NCBI RefSeq assembly: GCF_030408795.1
Contig: NZ_CP047211.1
Coordinates: 2,976,001 to 3,040,000 of the forward strand
Length of the DNA: 64,000 bases
DNA from: Corynebacterium hansenii
GTDB lineage: Bacteria > Actinomycetota > Actinomycetes > Mycobacteriales > Mycobacteriaceae
Reading direction: 5' to 3'
Made by a program: the position numbers and the translations under genes. Shown in pieces: positions 28,280 to 36,425 of the stretch; the first letter of the stretch is position 1, and every line of letters starts with the position of its first letter. The notes under the pieces were generated by a model that was not told the DNA's origin, did not search any database, and worked only from the letters and a program-made list of their open reading frames with translations.

Positions 28280-29107
28280 CTACGCGTACCGCTTCGCCAT
28301 CTCCAGCGCCTGCCCCGCGTATCCGCCGCCGAAGAGCACCGCGTGCATGAGCACCGCGTACAGCCGGTGCAGCGGCGCCCTCGACTCGCGCCCGGGCAGC
28401 GGGTGGACGGATTCGTAGCCGAGGATGATCTCGTCGAGGTGGGGCACGCCGAACATCCCGAGCATCGCCAGGTCCTCTTCGCGGTGCCCGCCGTGGGCGG
28501 CCGGGTCGATGAGCACCGCGCCGTCCGCGTCCCACATCAGGTTTCCCCACCACAGGTCGCCGTGGACGCGGGCGGGGGCTTCGCCGTCGTCGAACTCGCC
28601 GTCGAGGAGCTTCTCCACCAGCCGTTCGAACACCGCCAGCTCCGACGGCGCGTACGTCCCCGGGCGCCGTCCCAATTCGGCGACGGCGGGGGCGATGCGG
28701 TCATGCGCCCAGAACTCCCCGAACCTGGCGCGCGGGGTCAGGCGCATGGTCCGCGGATCGTCCAGGGGCCCGAACCAGCCGTCGCGTTCCCACCCCTCGG
28801 GCGCCGCGCCGAATCCGGCGGCCCCGGCGTCGTGGGTGCGGGCCAGCGCCTCGCCGAACCTCCGCGCCTTGCCCGCCGACGCCCGCTCCGCCGCGATTTT
28901 CCGCAGCACCAGTTTGTTGCGCCCCACTTCGAGGACGTCGACGACGCGCGCGCCGCCGTCGGCCTCGGGTTCCTTCAACCAGCGCAGGCCGGCGGCTTCC
29001 AGGGCGAAGAATCCGGCGGGTGCGCCGGGGCGGGTTTTGACGTGGGTGTCGTCGGGGGCTTTCGCGGCCGGGCGTTCCCACCCGTTGCCGGAGCGTTTCG
29101 CGAACAT
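28280..29107 (-). CDS. Fructosamine kinase/ketosamine-3-kinase family protein
   Basis: 275 residues of the aminoglycoside-phosphotransferase fold. VHGDLWWGNLMW is the catalytic loop (Asp base) and AVLIDPAAHGGHREEDLAML the metal-binding segment; both match the PF03881 family, which phosphorylates glycated amines as a repair step. The start ATG 29107 follows a -10 hexamer by six bases, suggesting a leaderless mRNA. It is transcribed away from the LCP gene at 29234. Confidence 0.87.
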   Translation of the reverse strand: MFAKRSGNGWERPAAKAPDDTHVKTRPGAPAGFFALEAAGLRWLKEPEADGGARVVDVLEVGRNKLVLRKIAAERASAGKARRFGEALARTHDAGAAGFGAAPEGWERDGWFGPLDDPRTMRLTPRARFGEFWAHDRIAPAVAELGRRPGTYAPSELAVFERLVEKLLDGEFDDGEAPARVHGDLWWGNLMWDADGAVLIDPAAHGGHREEDLAMLGMFGVPHLDEIILGYESVHPLPGRESRAPLHRLYAVLMHAVLFGGGYAGQALEMAKRYA

Positions 29108-29113
29108 GCCCCC

Positions 29114-29119
29114 AGAATA
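29114..29119 (-). promoter_or_regulatory. -10 element of the fructosamine-kinase gene, probably leaderless
   Basis: TATTCT on the leftward strand, followed by six bases (GGGGGC) and then the ATG at 29107. Confidence 0.5.
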
Positions 29120-29219
29120 ATCCCGCCCCAGCCGCCGATCGGGTCTCCGTTCGGCGCGATGGGCCTCCATTCGGCAGGATGCGCCGTCGTCGTCATTAAC
29201 GCCGATCCCCGGCCTGCCC

Positions 29220-29225
29220 TATTGT
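29220..29225 (+). promoter_or_regulatory. -10 element of the LCP gene, probably leaderless
   Basis: TATTGT ends eight bases before the ATG at 29234; no ribosome site lies between. Confidence 0.45.
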
Positions 29226-29233
29226 CTTTAGCC

Positions 29234-30934
29234 ATGAACGGAAGCGACCAGCCCCGCGATGACCGCGAGATCGTCCGCGGCCGCGACGGCAAGCCCCTGC
29301 GCGACAGGTACGGCCGGCCGATTTACCGGCGGTCGGCGCAGCCCCGCCGCGAGGCGCCGCGGCGCGGGTCCGCGGGTTCAGCTTCGCTTGACGACGCCCG
29401 CTCGCCCCGCCCCAGCCGCGCATCCCGGCAGGAGCGCCCGTCGCGTCCGGCGCAGGATCGCCGCGTTTCCCGCGAGGCCGATGAGCGTGGTCGCCGCGGC
29501 CGTTCCGACGAGGGGCGGCTGACCCGCGCCGACATGGAGAAGCTGCGGCGGCTGCGCGAGCGCGGCGCCCGCCCCGGTGCGGATCGTTCGGGCGCGGATC
29601 GTGGACGCGCCGATCGTTCGGGCGCCGATCGCGGGCAGCGGCCGCGCCGCCCCGGCGCAGGAGCGGCGGGTGCCGCAGGAGCTGCCGGAGCCGCGGGAGC
29701 GGGCGCGGCGGGCGCGGCCGGCGCGGCCGCCCGTGGAGCCGGCGCGGCCGGAGCTCGCCCCCGCGCCAACGAAACCCGCGTGTTCCAACGGCCCGACGAG
29801 GTCCGCGCCGACCGTCGCGCCTCCGACCGCCGCGGGGACCGCCGTGCCTCCGACCGTCCTCTTTACCGCGGCCAAGACGACCCCCGCTTCCCGCCGCGCG
29901 GCTATGACCCCGACCGCGGATACGCCGACGGCGCTCCGGGCGACTACGACGATGGGCGGGACGGCGGGCGTCGCAAAGCACTGCCCTTCGCCGACAAGCT
30001 CCGCCGGGGCCGCCGCGACCGCGGCCCCCGCAGGCTCCCCCGCTTCCGCATCAAGGCGTTCCTGCTGGTGCTGCTGCTGGTCATCGGCGGCGGCGCGATG
30101 TGGGTCGACTTCAACCTCAACCGCGTCGACGCCTTCGCCTCCGGCACCGACCGCCCCGGCCGATCGATGGCCACCAACTGGCTGCTCGTCGGCTCCGACT
30201 CCCGCGCCGGCCTCACCGACGAGGAAGCCGCCAACCTGTCCACCGGCGCCGGCGACTTCGGGCAACGCACCGACACCATCATGATCGCCCACTTCCCCCT
30301 GTTCGGGAAGGCGCGGCTGGTGTCCATCCCCCGCGACTCCTACGTCAGCATCCCCGGCCACGGCCAGGACAAGATCAACGCCGCCTACTCCTTCGGCGGC
30401 GCCCCGCTGCTCGCCCAAACCGTCGAGCAGAACACCGGCATCCGCATCGACCACTACATGGAGATCGGCTTCGGCGGCTTCGCGTCCATCGTCGACGCGA
30501 TGGGCGGCATCGAAATGTGCCCCGCCGAGGCGATCCAGGACCCGCTGGCCGGCCTGGACATCCAGGCGGGCTGCCAGAAATTCGACGGCGCCACCGGCCT
30601 GGGGTACGTCCGCACCCGCGCCACCGCCATGGGCGACCTCGACCGCGTCGCCCGCCAGCGCGAATTCATGGGCGCGATGATGAAGCGCGTCAAGTCCCCC
30701 GCCGTCTGGCTCAACCCCTGGCGCTGGTACCGCCTGGGCTCGACCGGCGCGAAGGCGCTGACCGTCGATTCCGGCGACCACGTGTGGCACCTCGCGTGGC
30801 TGATGGTGCGCATGTCCATGGGCTCCGAGTCCGAGACCGTGCCCACCGCCGGGACCATGGACACCGACGGCTCGGGCAACGTCCTGCTGTGGGACGAATC
30901 CGCGGCGCCGGCGTTCTTCGACGGGCTGAAGTAG
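29234..30934 (+). CDS. LCP-family (LytR-CpsA-Psr) glycopolymer ligase with long disordered N-terminus
   Basis: 566 residues. LCP proteins attach arabinogalactan or other glycopolymers to peptidoglycan outside the membrane. A 270-residue cytoplasmic N-terminus rich in Arg, Asp, Gly and Ala, including an Ala-Gly run (about 143-172), precedes one transmembrane helix (about 275-292). The catalytic LCP domain shows SDSRAG, QRTDTIMIAHF, and SIPRDSYVSIPG, whose Arg and Asp residues bind the polyprenyl pyrophosphate. There is no C-terminal LytR_C domain. Two repeated-word copies lie in the N-terminal tail (29386-29396, 29969-29979). The copy B hairpin follows the stop. Confidence 0.93.
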   Translation: MNGSDQPRDDREIVRGRDGKPLRDRYGRPIYRRSAQPRREAPRRGSAGSASLDDARSPRPSRASRQERPSRPAQDRRVSREADERGRRGRSDEGRLTRADMEKLRRLRERGARPGADRSGADRGRADRSGADRGQRPRRPGAGAAGAAGAAGAAGAGAAGAAGAAARGAGAAGARPRANETRVFQRPDEVRADRRASDRRGDRRASDRPLYRGQDDPRFPPRGYDPDRGYADGAPGDYDDGRDGGRRKALPFADKLRRGRRDRGPRRLPRFRIKAFLLVLLLVIGGGAMWVDFNLNRVDAFASGTDRPGRSMATNWLLVGSDSRAGLTDEEAANLSTGAGDFGQRTDTIMIAHFPLFGKARLVSIPRDSYVSIPGHGQDKINAAYSFGGAPLLAQTVEQNTGIRIDHYMEIGFGGFASIVDAMGGIEMCPAEAIQDPLAGLDIQAGCQKFDGATGLGYVRTRATAMGDLDRVARQREFMGAMMKRVKSPAVWLNPWRWYRLGSTGAKALTVDSGDHVWHLAWLMVRMSMGSESETVPTAGTMDTDGSGNVLLWDESAAPAFFDGLK

Positions 30935-30953
30935 CCGGCGGGGTCCAACCACG

Positions 30954-31021
30954 CAGATGCGCCAGTTCCAGGCAGATGCGCCCGTTGCAACGGGAGCATC
31001 TGCACGGAACTGGCGCATCTG
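30954..31021. repeat. 68-bp hairpin repeat, copy B
   Basis: CAGATGCGCCAGTT, CCAGG, CAGATGCGCCCGTT, then GC and the complementary arm, giving a 33-bp stem with two mismatches. It lies between convergent genes (stops at 30934 and 31076). The units are the same as in copy A (21387-21454) but in swapped order. Confidence 0.93.
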
Positions 31022-31075
31022 GCGGAGGGGGCCGGCACCACCGCGCCGCGTCCATCTACCGGATGGTCAGTCCAC

Positions 31076-32005
31076 CTACCGGATGGTCACCTGGCGGGAC
31101 ACGATGGTGTCGCGGGACTTCCGCTCGTCGGCGGTCAGCGGCTCATCGGACTTCAGCGCCGCGTCGATTCGCGCCGCGGCGTCGGCGATGACCTCGCCCC
31201 ACGAGTCGTGGGCGACGGTGTTGTCCAGGTCCCACACCGGCACGAGGACGCCGTCGGTGCGGAACACGCCGGCGAACTTGGTGCCCTCGCCCATGCTCAG
31301 GCGGTCGGCGGCGTGGACGCGGGCGAGGGCGTCCAGAAGCGTGCGCTCGTCCTCGAGGCGGATCCAGCGGATGTGGGCGCGCTCGCCCGGGTCGATCCAC
31401 CAGACGGCGCCGGGCACGTCGAGGTCGAGGCGGCGCGACGGCATGATCGTGTCGTTGGCGGCCGCCAGGTTCTGCTGCACCAGCGGGGTGCGCTCGACGT
31501 CGGCGGGGATCCACCATTCGAAGTCCTGGTGGACCTCCAGCTCGTCGAGCTTGACGCCGGTCAGGACGTCGGCGAGCGATCCGCCGTCGGTTCCGTCGAC
31601 GGCGTTGTCCAGCTGCTCGCCGTCGTCGGCGTTGCGGGCCCATTCGAGGGCGCGCGCGAGGTCGGAGGCGGCGTCGTTGGAGCGCGACTGGGTCTGCATG
31701 GCCACGTAGGCGGCGCCGCCCTCGGAGGTCGCGCGGGTCAGTGCGGCGATGCCGCCGGGCAGGACGGTGCACAGGTGGATCGGGCGCTTGGCGCCGGCGA
31801 CTTCGGCGGGCACGGTGGCCGAGGGGGCGAATTCGCGCAGGGCGACGAGGTCGGCTTCGGCGTCGAGCCCGGCGAAGGGCCGGGGGTTGCCGGCGAGGCG
31901 TTCGCGTTCGGCGGCGCGGGCGGCGAGCTTGGCCTGGCGGCGGCTCATCCCCTCGGGCACGTTCACGTCGGCTGCGGCACGGTTCTTACGAGACTTTTTT
32001 CCCAC
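31076..32005 (-). CDS. DUF5926 family protein
   Basis: 309 residues, soluble. A basic N-terminus (GKKSRKNRA...MSRRQAKLAARAAERERLAG) precedes a mixed alpha/beta body with FEWWIPADVERTP and VWDLDNTVAHDSWGEV. This resembles the DUF5926 proteins kept across Actinobacteria; no function is known to me. GTG 32005 is taken as start because it gives the usual GKKSRKN beginning and a TATGTT hexamer ends seven bases before it; an ATG at 32017 is the alternative. Confidence 0.75.
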   Translation of the reverse strand: MGKKSRKNRAAADVNVPEGMSRRQAKLAARAAERERLAGNPRPFAGLDAEADLVALREFAPSATVPAEVAGAKRPIHLCTVLPGGIAALTRATSEGGAAYVAMQTQSRSNDAASDLARALEWARNADDGEQLDNAVDGTDGGSLADVLTGVKLDELEVHQDFEWWIPADVERTPLVQQNLAAANDTIMPSRRLDLDVPGAVWWIDPGERAHIRWIRLEDERTLLDALARVHAADRLSMGEGTKFAGVFRTDGVLVPVWDLDNTVAHDSWGEVIADAAARIDAALKSDEPLTADERKSRDTIVSRQVTIR

Positions 32006-32012
32006 GGCCACC

Positions 32013-32018
32013 AACATA
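32013..32018 (-). promoter_or_regulatory. -10 element of the DUF5926 gene, probably leaderless
   Basis: TATGTT on the leftward strand, seven bases before the GTG at 32005. Confidence 0.4.
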
Positions 32019-32106
32019 CTGGCCGCGGTGCCCGCGGTGGCGTCGCCCGGCCGGTGTCCGCCGGGCCGCCCGCACCCGGAGTTCGGTCGCGGCGCCGGGG
32101 TCCGGG

Positions 32107-33111
32107 TCAGTTGGCGGTCGGCGTCCCGGGCTTTGCGACGGCCCTCGTCACGTCCTCCGGCCGCAGGGATTCGCGGTCGAAGCCGACGGCGTCTTCGGGC
32201 CGCAGCCCGGTGTCGCGCTGTCCCAGCGGCAACCCGCCCAGCGGGGTCCCCTGCGCCTCCGCGGTCGCGGCATCCTGGGCGGCGATCGCGTCGGCGGCGA
32301 GGTGGGAGCGCCCGGCGCGGGCCTCGCGGGCATCGCGCTCGTTCATCCCGGCCGCCATGGCGGCGGTGGCGGCGGCGTCGAAATGTCCGACCTGCGGCAT
32401 GGCCTCCAGCGTGCGGCGGGCGCGGGCGGGCCAGTCGGTGGCCAGCCAGTCGATGCCGCGGGCTTTGGCGTAGGTGACGTCGACGTCGGTCTTGGCCAGC
32501 CAGCAGTACAGCGGCAGGTTCCAGGACATCATGCCCATCGGGTCGCGGCGGGCGCCGTACATGTCCACGCCCATCGCGGTGGGGCCGCCGAGGTAGCGCT
32601 GCATGGCGGTGCGGGCGCCGGGGGTCTTGACCAGCTGGATGCGCTCGAGGTCGGGCAGCATCTCGCCGACGGCGTTGATGGAGCGGGCGGCGAAGCTGAT
32701 GATCCGCGTCCGCGGGTCCTTGTCCAGCCCGAAGTGGCGCAGCCGCTCGCGCAGCACCCGCTCGGTGCGAAGCCCCGTGGACACGGGGTGCTTGGTCTCG
32801 ATGAAAAGGCCCAGGCCGGGGTTGGCGACGGCGAACTCGAGGAAGGTGTCGAACTCCAGCACCGGCTGGGGCTTCTCCCAGGTGCCGGCGTTGAGGCGGC
32901 GGATCTGCGCCAGCGTCGCCGCACCGACCGCGCCGGAGCCGTCGGTGGTGCGGCCCAGCGTGCGGTCGTGCATGCAGATCAGGTGGCCGTCGGCCGTCAG
33001 GCGGATGTCGCACTCGACGCCGTCGGCGCCCTCGGCGACCGCGGCTTCGTAGGCGCCGATGGTGTGCTCGGGGTGGGCGCCGGAGGCTCCGCGGTGGGCG
33101 ATGATCTCCAT
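32107..33111 (-). CDS. Glycerophosphodiester phosphodiesterase family protein
   Basis: 334 residues, no signal peptide. IAHRGASGAHPEHTIGAYEAA carries the catalytic HR pair, GVECDIRLTADGHLICMHD the metal-binding Glu/Asp and the second His. Members release glycerol 3-phosphate from deacylated phospholipids. The ATG at 33111 overlaps the upstream stop by one base (TGATG). The C-terminal 80 residues, after the barrel, are Ala/Arg-rich and contain a copy of the repeated word next to the stop (32130-32140). Confidence 0.9.
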   Translation of the reverse strand: MEIIAHRGASGAHPEHTIGAYEAAVAEGADGVECDIRLTADGHLICMHDRTLGRTTDGSGAVGAATLAQIRRLNAGTWEKPQPVLEFDTFLEFAVANPGLGLFIETKHPVSTGLRTERVLRERLRHFGLDKDPRTRIISFAARSINAVGEMLPDLERIQLVKTPGARTAMQRYLGGPTAMGVDMYGARRDPMGMMSWNLPLYCWLAKTDVDVTYAKARGIDWLATDWPARARRTLEAMPQVGHFDAAATAAMAAGMNERDAREARAGRSHLAADAIAAQDAATAEAQGTPLGGLPLGQRDTGLRPEDAVGFDRESLRPEDVTRAVAKPGTPTAN

Positions 33112-34115
33112 CAGGATTTCTCCTCGTACAGGGACGTGATCGAGTCGTCGATGGGCGGGACGACGGTTTTCGGTGCGTTCGGGCGACGTGTCGTGATCAG
33201 GCCGCGGGACCAGAACGGCTGCTCGGTCCCATCGGGGTCGTCGATGTCGTCGACGGTGGCCTCCGCACCCGGCACCATGCGGCGCGGGTCCGGCGGCGAC
33301 AGCGCCCGGGCCAGCGACGCCGCGGTCACCGCCGTCGCCACCGCCGCGATGGTGGCCAGCACGCCGGTGCGGAACACACCGAGCGCCGAGTCGCTCCACA
33401 CGACCGACACCAGCGCCAGCGGCCACAGGGCGCAAGTGGCGAACCACGCCCACTGGCCGATGCCGCGCACGCCGGTCTCCGCCAGGATGACGACGGGCCC
33501 GGCGACGTTGCGCCCCGGCCACAGGTGCATGGCGCCGATGGTCCTGTGGCTGCGGGCCAGCGGCGGCTGCCACCGGCGGGCTCGGTCGGCGAGGGCGCGC
33601 AGGGTCGAAATGACGTAGGCGCCCAGCACCGCGCTGGACACCACGGCGAAGAAGTACAGCATCACCGCCAGCGGCCCGAGGAGAAACGACAGCAACGGGC
33701 TGCCGCCGGGCGACTGGAAGCTGCCCCACGTCGCGAACGCTCCGAGCCCGAAGAACGCCGCGGTGACGATCGCCCACCGACGGCCGGCCACGGCACGGCG
33801 GCACACGACCTCGCGCGGGTCGGGCGGCGGCGGGAGCTGGAACACGGCGAATCCGCTCATCGGGATCGGCGCCGGAACCGGGCCCGGCACCGGGCCCCGC
33901 GGGTGGATTTCACCGCTGATGGGTCGCGGGCCCTCGCCGTGGCCGCCCGGCAGATCGTGCACGCCGCCGGTCACGGGGCCGCGGCCGAACGCCGGCGGCG
34001 GGGGCGGCGACGGCGGCACGGCCCAATCCCCGGCCCATTCGCCGTCGCCGCGGATCCCCTGCGGCCCCTGCGGACCCGGACCTCCCGCGCCCGGCGCGTG
34101 CTGCGGCCCGATCAT
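33111..34115 (-). CDS. Proline-rich membrane protein of unknown function
   Basis: 334 residues, not recognised. The first 100 residues are Gly/Pro-rich (runs of PPPPP), followed by about five hydrophobic segments between 110 and 270 and a polar C-terminal tail. It is coupled at both ends: its ATG overlaps the pyk2 stop (ATGA) and its stop overlaps the GDPD start (TGATG). The three genes thus form one leftward operon. Confidence 0.75.
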   Translation of the reverse strand: MIGPQHAPGAGGPGPQGPQGIRGDGEWAGDWAVPPSPPPPPAFGRGPVTGGVHDLPGGHGEGPRPISGEIHPRGPVPGPVPAPIPMSGFAVFQLPPPPDPREVVCRRAVAGRRWAIVTAAFFGLGAFATWGSFQSPGGSPLLSFLLGPLAVMLYFFAVVSSAVLGAYVISTLRALADRARRWQPPLARSHRTIGAMHLWPGRNVAGPVVILAETGVRGIGQWAWFATCALWPLALVSVVWSDSALGVFRTGVLATIAAVATAVTAASLARALSPPDPRRMVPGAEATVDDIDDPDGTEQPFWSRGLITTRRPNAPKTVVPPIDDSITSLYEEKS

Positions 34116-36100
34116 CGGGCTTCACCGTCCCAGGACCGGATGCGGCGCAGCATGATGCGGTTCTTGCGCTGCGAGCGGCCCAGCTTCTTGGCCAGGTGGT
34201 CCAGGACGCCGATGGCGTCGGTGATGTGCGGGCCCTTGTTCAGCATGACGCACTCGGCGCGCAGCGCGAACGCGGCGTCGGTGATCTCCGCGCGGGAGGG
34301 CAGGCCGGACTTGGCCAGCGACTCGAGCACCTGGGTGCCCAGGACGGTGGGCACGCGGGCGGCCTGCGCCAGCGCGAGGATCTGGCCGGGGACCTCGCCC
34401 ATGCGCGGGAAGCCGAGTTCGACGGCCAGGTCGCCGCGGGCGATCATGATGCCCATGTTCGCGTGGCGCATGCCGGCGACGACGATTTCCGGCAGGTTGC
34501 GGAACGCCGGGATGGTCTCGATCTTCAGCACGATGCCCAGGTTGCGGGTGCGCTCGGCCAGTTCGTCGTCGCCGGCGGCCTCGTGCTCCGCGGCGATCTT
34601 CTCCAGCTCGCCGAGCACGTGAGCCACGTCGTCGGGCGTGCGGATGAAGCTCACGGCCGCCACGTCCCCGTGCTCCGCGATGAAGCGCAGGTGCTCGGCA
34701 TCTTCCTCGGTCAGCGCGGGCACGGGCAGGTCGGTCGTGGGCAGGTTGATGCCCTTGTGGCCGGCCAGGTTCTGGCCGCCGGGCTTGGCCCGGACCACCT
34801 TCAGTCGGGCTTCGTGGTGCTTGGCGACGCCCGCGTCCCCACCGTCGCCCGCGCCCTCGGTGCCGGCCACCTCTTCGACGGAGACGACCTCCGCGGCGAT
34901 CGAGCCGTCGTCGAAAAGCACGGGCTGCCCGACCTCGAGCGCGGCGACGGCCTCGGGCAGGGTGCACGACAGCCGCGGCACGTCCCCGCCGCATTCGACG
35001 GGCACGGACTCGACGGTTTCGGTGGTGATGATCATCTCGTCGCCGACCTCGAACCGCAGCCGCCGCGCGACCGGGGGCACGCCGGTGGCGCGGGTCTTCT
35101 CGTAGTCGTGGCGCAGCAGGGTGCCGTCGGCGATGTAGGCGTTGCGGTCGCCCTCGGCGAGCACGCCGCCGTCTTCGACGTGGGTGACGGTGAAGCGGCG
35201 CTTGGCCGAGCGGTTGTCGTGCAGCGTGATTTCGCTGCCCACCTGCAGGTTCTCCAGCCAGCCGGCATCGACGGTCAGCGGCAGCGGCGGGCGGCCGGGC
35301 AGTCCCTGCGGCACCGGGGCGGGCACTGCGGCGACCGCGCCGTCGCGGGATTCGTCCCGGCGATCCGGTCCGCCGGGGCCGCCGAGGTCCACCACGCGCG
35401 GCGTCAGCCACAGCTTCGCGGTGGTCAGCACCGTGCCGGCGTCGTCCCGCGTCGTCCGCGCGCGGCCGACCCTCGGGCCATCCGCCACGGCGCCGGTGCG
35501 GATCTTCGGACCCGCCAGATCCATGGACAGCTTGATGTCCCGGCCGACCTGCTCCGCCGCAGCCTTGACGTTGGCGATCATCTTCCGCCACGCGGCCGGC
35601 CCGTCGTGGGCGCAGTTGATGCGGGCGACGTCCATGCCCGCCCGGGCGAAACCGAGGACCAGCTCGGCGTCGTCGGCGGCCTCGGACGGCAGCGTCACCA
35701 TGATGCGCGCCGGAACGCCCTCGCGTTCCAGGCCGAAGAGCCGGTCCGAGTTCGCGTCGAGCGCGAGGTCCGCGGCGTCGTCGAGCTCGATGTACTTGCT
35801 CACGTCGGTGTCGACCTCGTCGCCCACGAGCGCCCGCAGCACGGTGCGCGCGATGACCAGGCGCCCGTAAACGCTGGACTCCGCGGTGGTCAGGCTGGTG
35901 ACGCCCAGGTCGTGCAGGCCGTTCTGCAGTTCGCGGATGTCGATGGTCCGCAGGTGCGCGTACTGCAGCAGATTCTCGGCGCCGGCGCGGTGGTCCGGAT
36001 GCACGCCCGACAGCATGTCCGCCGCGTCGGCGTTGACGCGGTCGAGCTGCCCGAGGAGGTCATCGAGCTGCTCGATCAGGGGACGGACGTCATGCTGCAT
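34112..36100 (-). CDS. pyk2: Pyruvate-kinase-like protein (Pyk2 type, divergent)
   Basis: 662 residues, against about 470 for standard pyruvate kinases. A helical N-terminal extension of about 150 residues precedes the barrel (MVTLPSEAADD...GMDVARINCAHD). SMDLAGPKIRTG, VLKIETIPAF (Lys/Glu pair) and IMIARGDLAVELGF are present, so phosphoryl-transfer residues survive, but the lid-side MLSGETA box reads MLNKGPHIT and the usual C-terminal allosteric domain is missing. The B domain is enlarged by low-complexity linkers, one with a repeated-word copy (34819-34829). C. glutamicum carries a comparable pyk2 next to ldh. Start ATG 36100 with GAGGAGAA upstream. Activity is uncertain. Confidence 0.82.
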   Translation of the reverse strand: MQHDVRPLIEQLDDLLGQLDRVNADAADMLSGVHPDHRAGAENLLQYAHLRTIDIRELQNGLHDLGVTSLTTAESSVYGRLVIARTVLRALVGDEVDTDVSKYIELDDAADLALDANSDRLFGLEREGVPARIMVTLPSEAADDAELVLGFARAGMDVARINCAHDGPAAWRKMIANVKAAAEQVGRDIKLSMDLAGPKIRTGAVADGPRVGRARTTRDDAGTVLTTAKLWLTPRVVDLGGPGGPDRRDESRDGAVAAVPAPVPQGLPGRPPLPLTVDAGWLENLQVGSEITLHDNRSAKRRFTVTHVEDGGVLAEGDRNAYIADGTLLRHDYEKTRATGVPPVARRLRFEVGDEMIITTETVESVPVECGGDVPRLSCTLPEAVAALEVGQPVLFDDGSIAAEVVSVEEVAGTEGAGDGGDAGVAKHHEARLKVVRAKPGGQNLAGHKGINLPTTDLPVPALTEEDAEHLRFIAEHGDVAAVSFIRTPDDVAHVLGELEKIAAEHEAAGDDELAERTRNLGIVLKIETIPAFRNLPEIVVAGMRHANMGIMIARGDLAVELGFPRMGEVPGQILALAQAARVPTVLGTQVLESLAKSGLPSRAEITDAAFALRAECVMLNKGPHITDAIGVLDHLAKKLGRSQRKNRIMLRRIRSWDGEAR

Positions 36101-36304
36101 GTGTATCGGGTTCTCCTCACCCCGCCTCCGCCACCGCCGCAGGGGTCGCCGGACCCCCAACACCGACGGCCGATCGGCGGACGCGGGGATTCGTCGGGCG
36201 ATCGGTATGCCCCAATCATGGCCGCGCCGGCGCGAAAGCGACACCCCAAAAGCCATTTCACGCAAGGTTTCACCGAGAATTCACCTTCCCGCCACCGGGC
36301 CCCC

Positions 36305-36345
36305 GCTTTACGACGGAAACCGCGGCGCGGGGGACGTCGCAAAGC
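36305..36345. repeat. Inverted pair of the repeat word downstream of mctC
   Basis: GCTTTACGACG (36305-36315) and CGTCGCAAAGC (36335-36345) face each other over 19 bases, 10 of 11 positions complementary. It lies 18 bases from the mctC terminator hairpin. Confidence 0.75.
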
Positions 36346-36362
36346 CGCCGAGAAACGCCAAA

Positions 36363-36399
36363 CCCGCCGGCCGCCCGCGATGATGCGGGAGCCGGCGGG
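36363..36399 (-). terminator. Terminator of the mctC operon
   Basis: CCCGCCGGC (36363-36371) pairs with GCCGGCGGG (36391-36399), with an inner CCCGC/GCGGG stem. On the leftward strand the stem is followed by TTTGG. It lies 27 bases past the mctC stop. Confidence 0.65.
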
Positions 36400-36425
36400 A
36401 AACGGTCGGGACCGTGCGAAACTGC

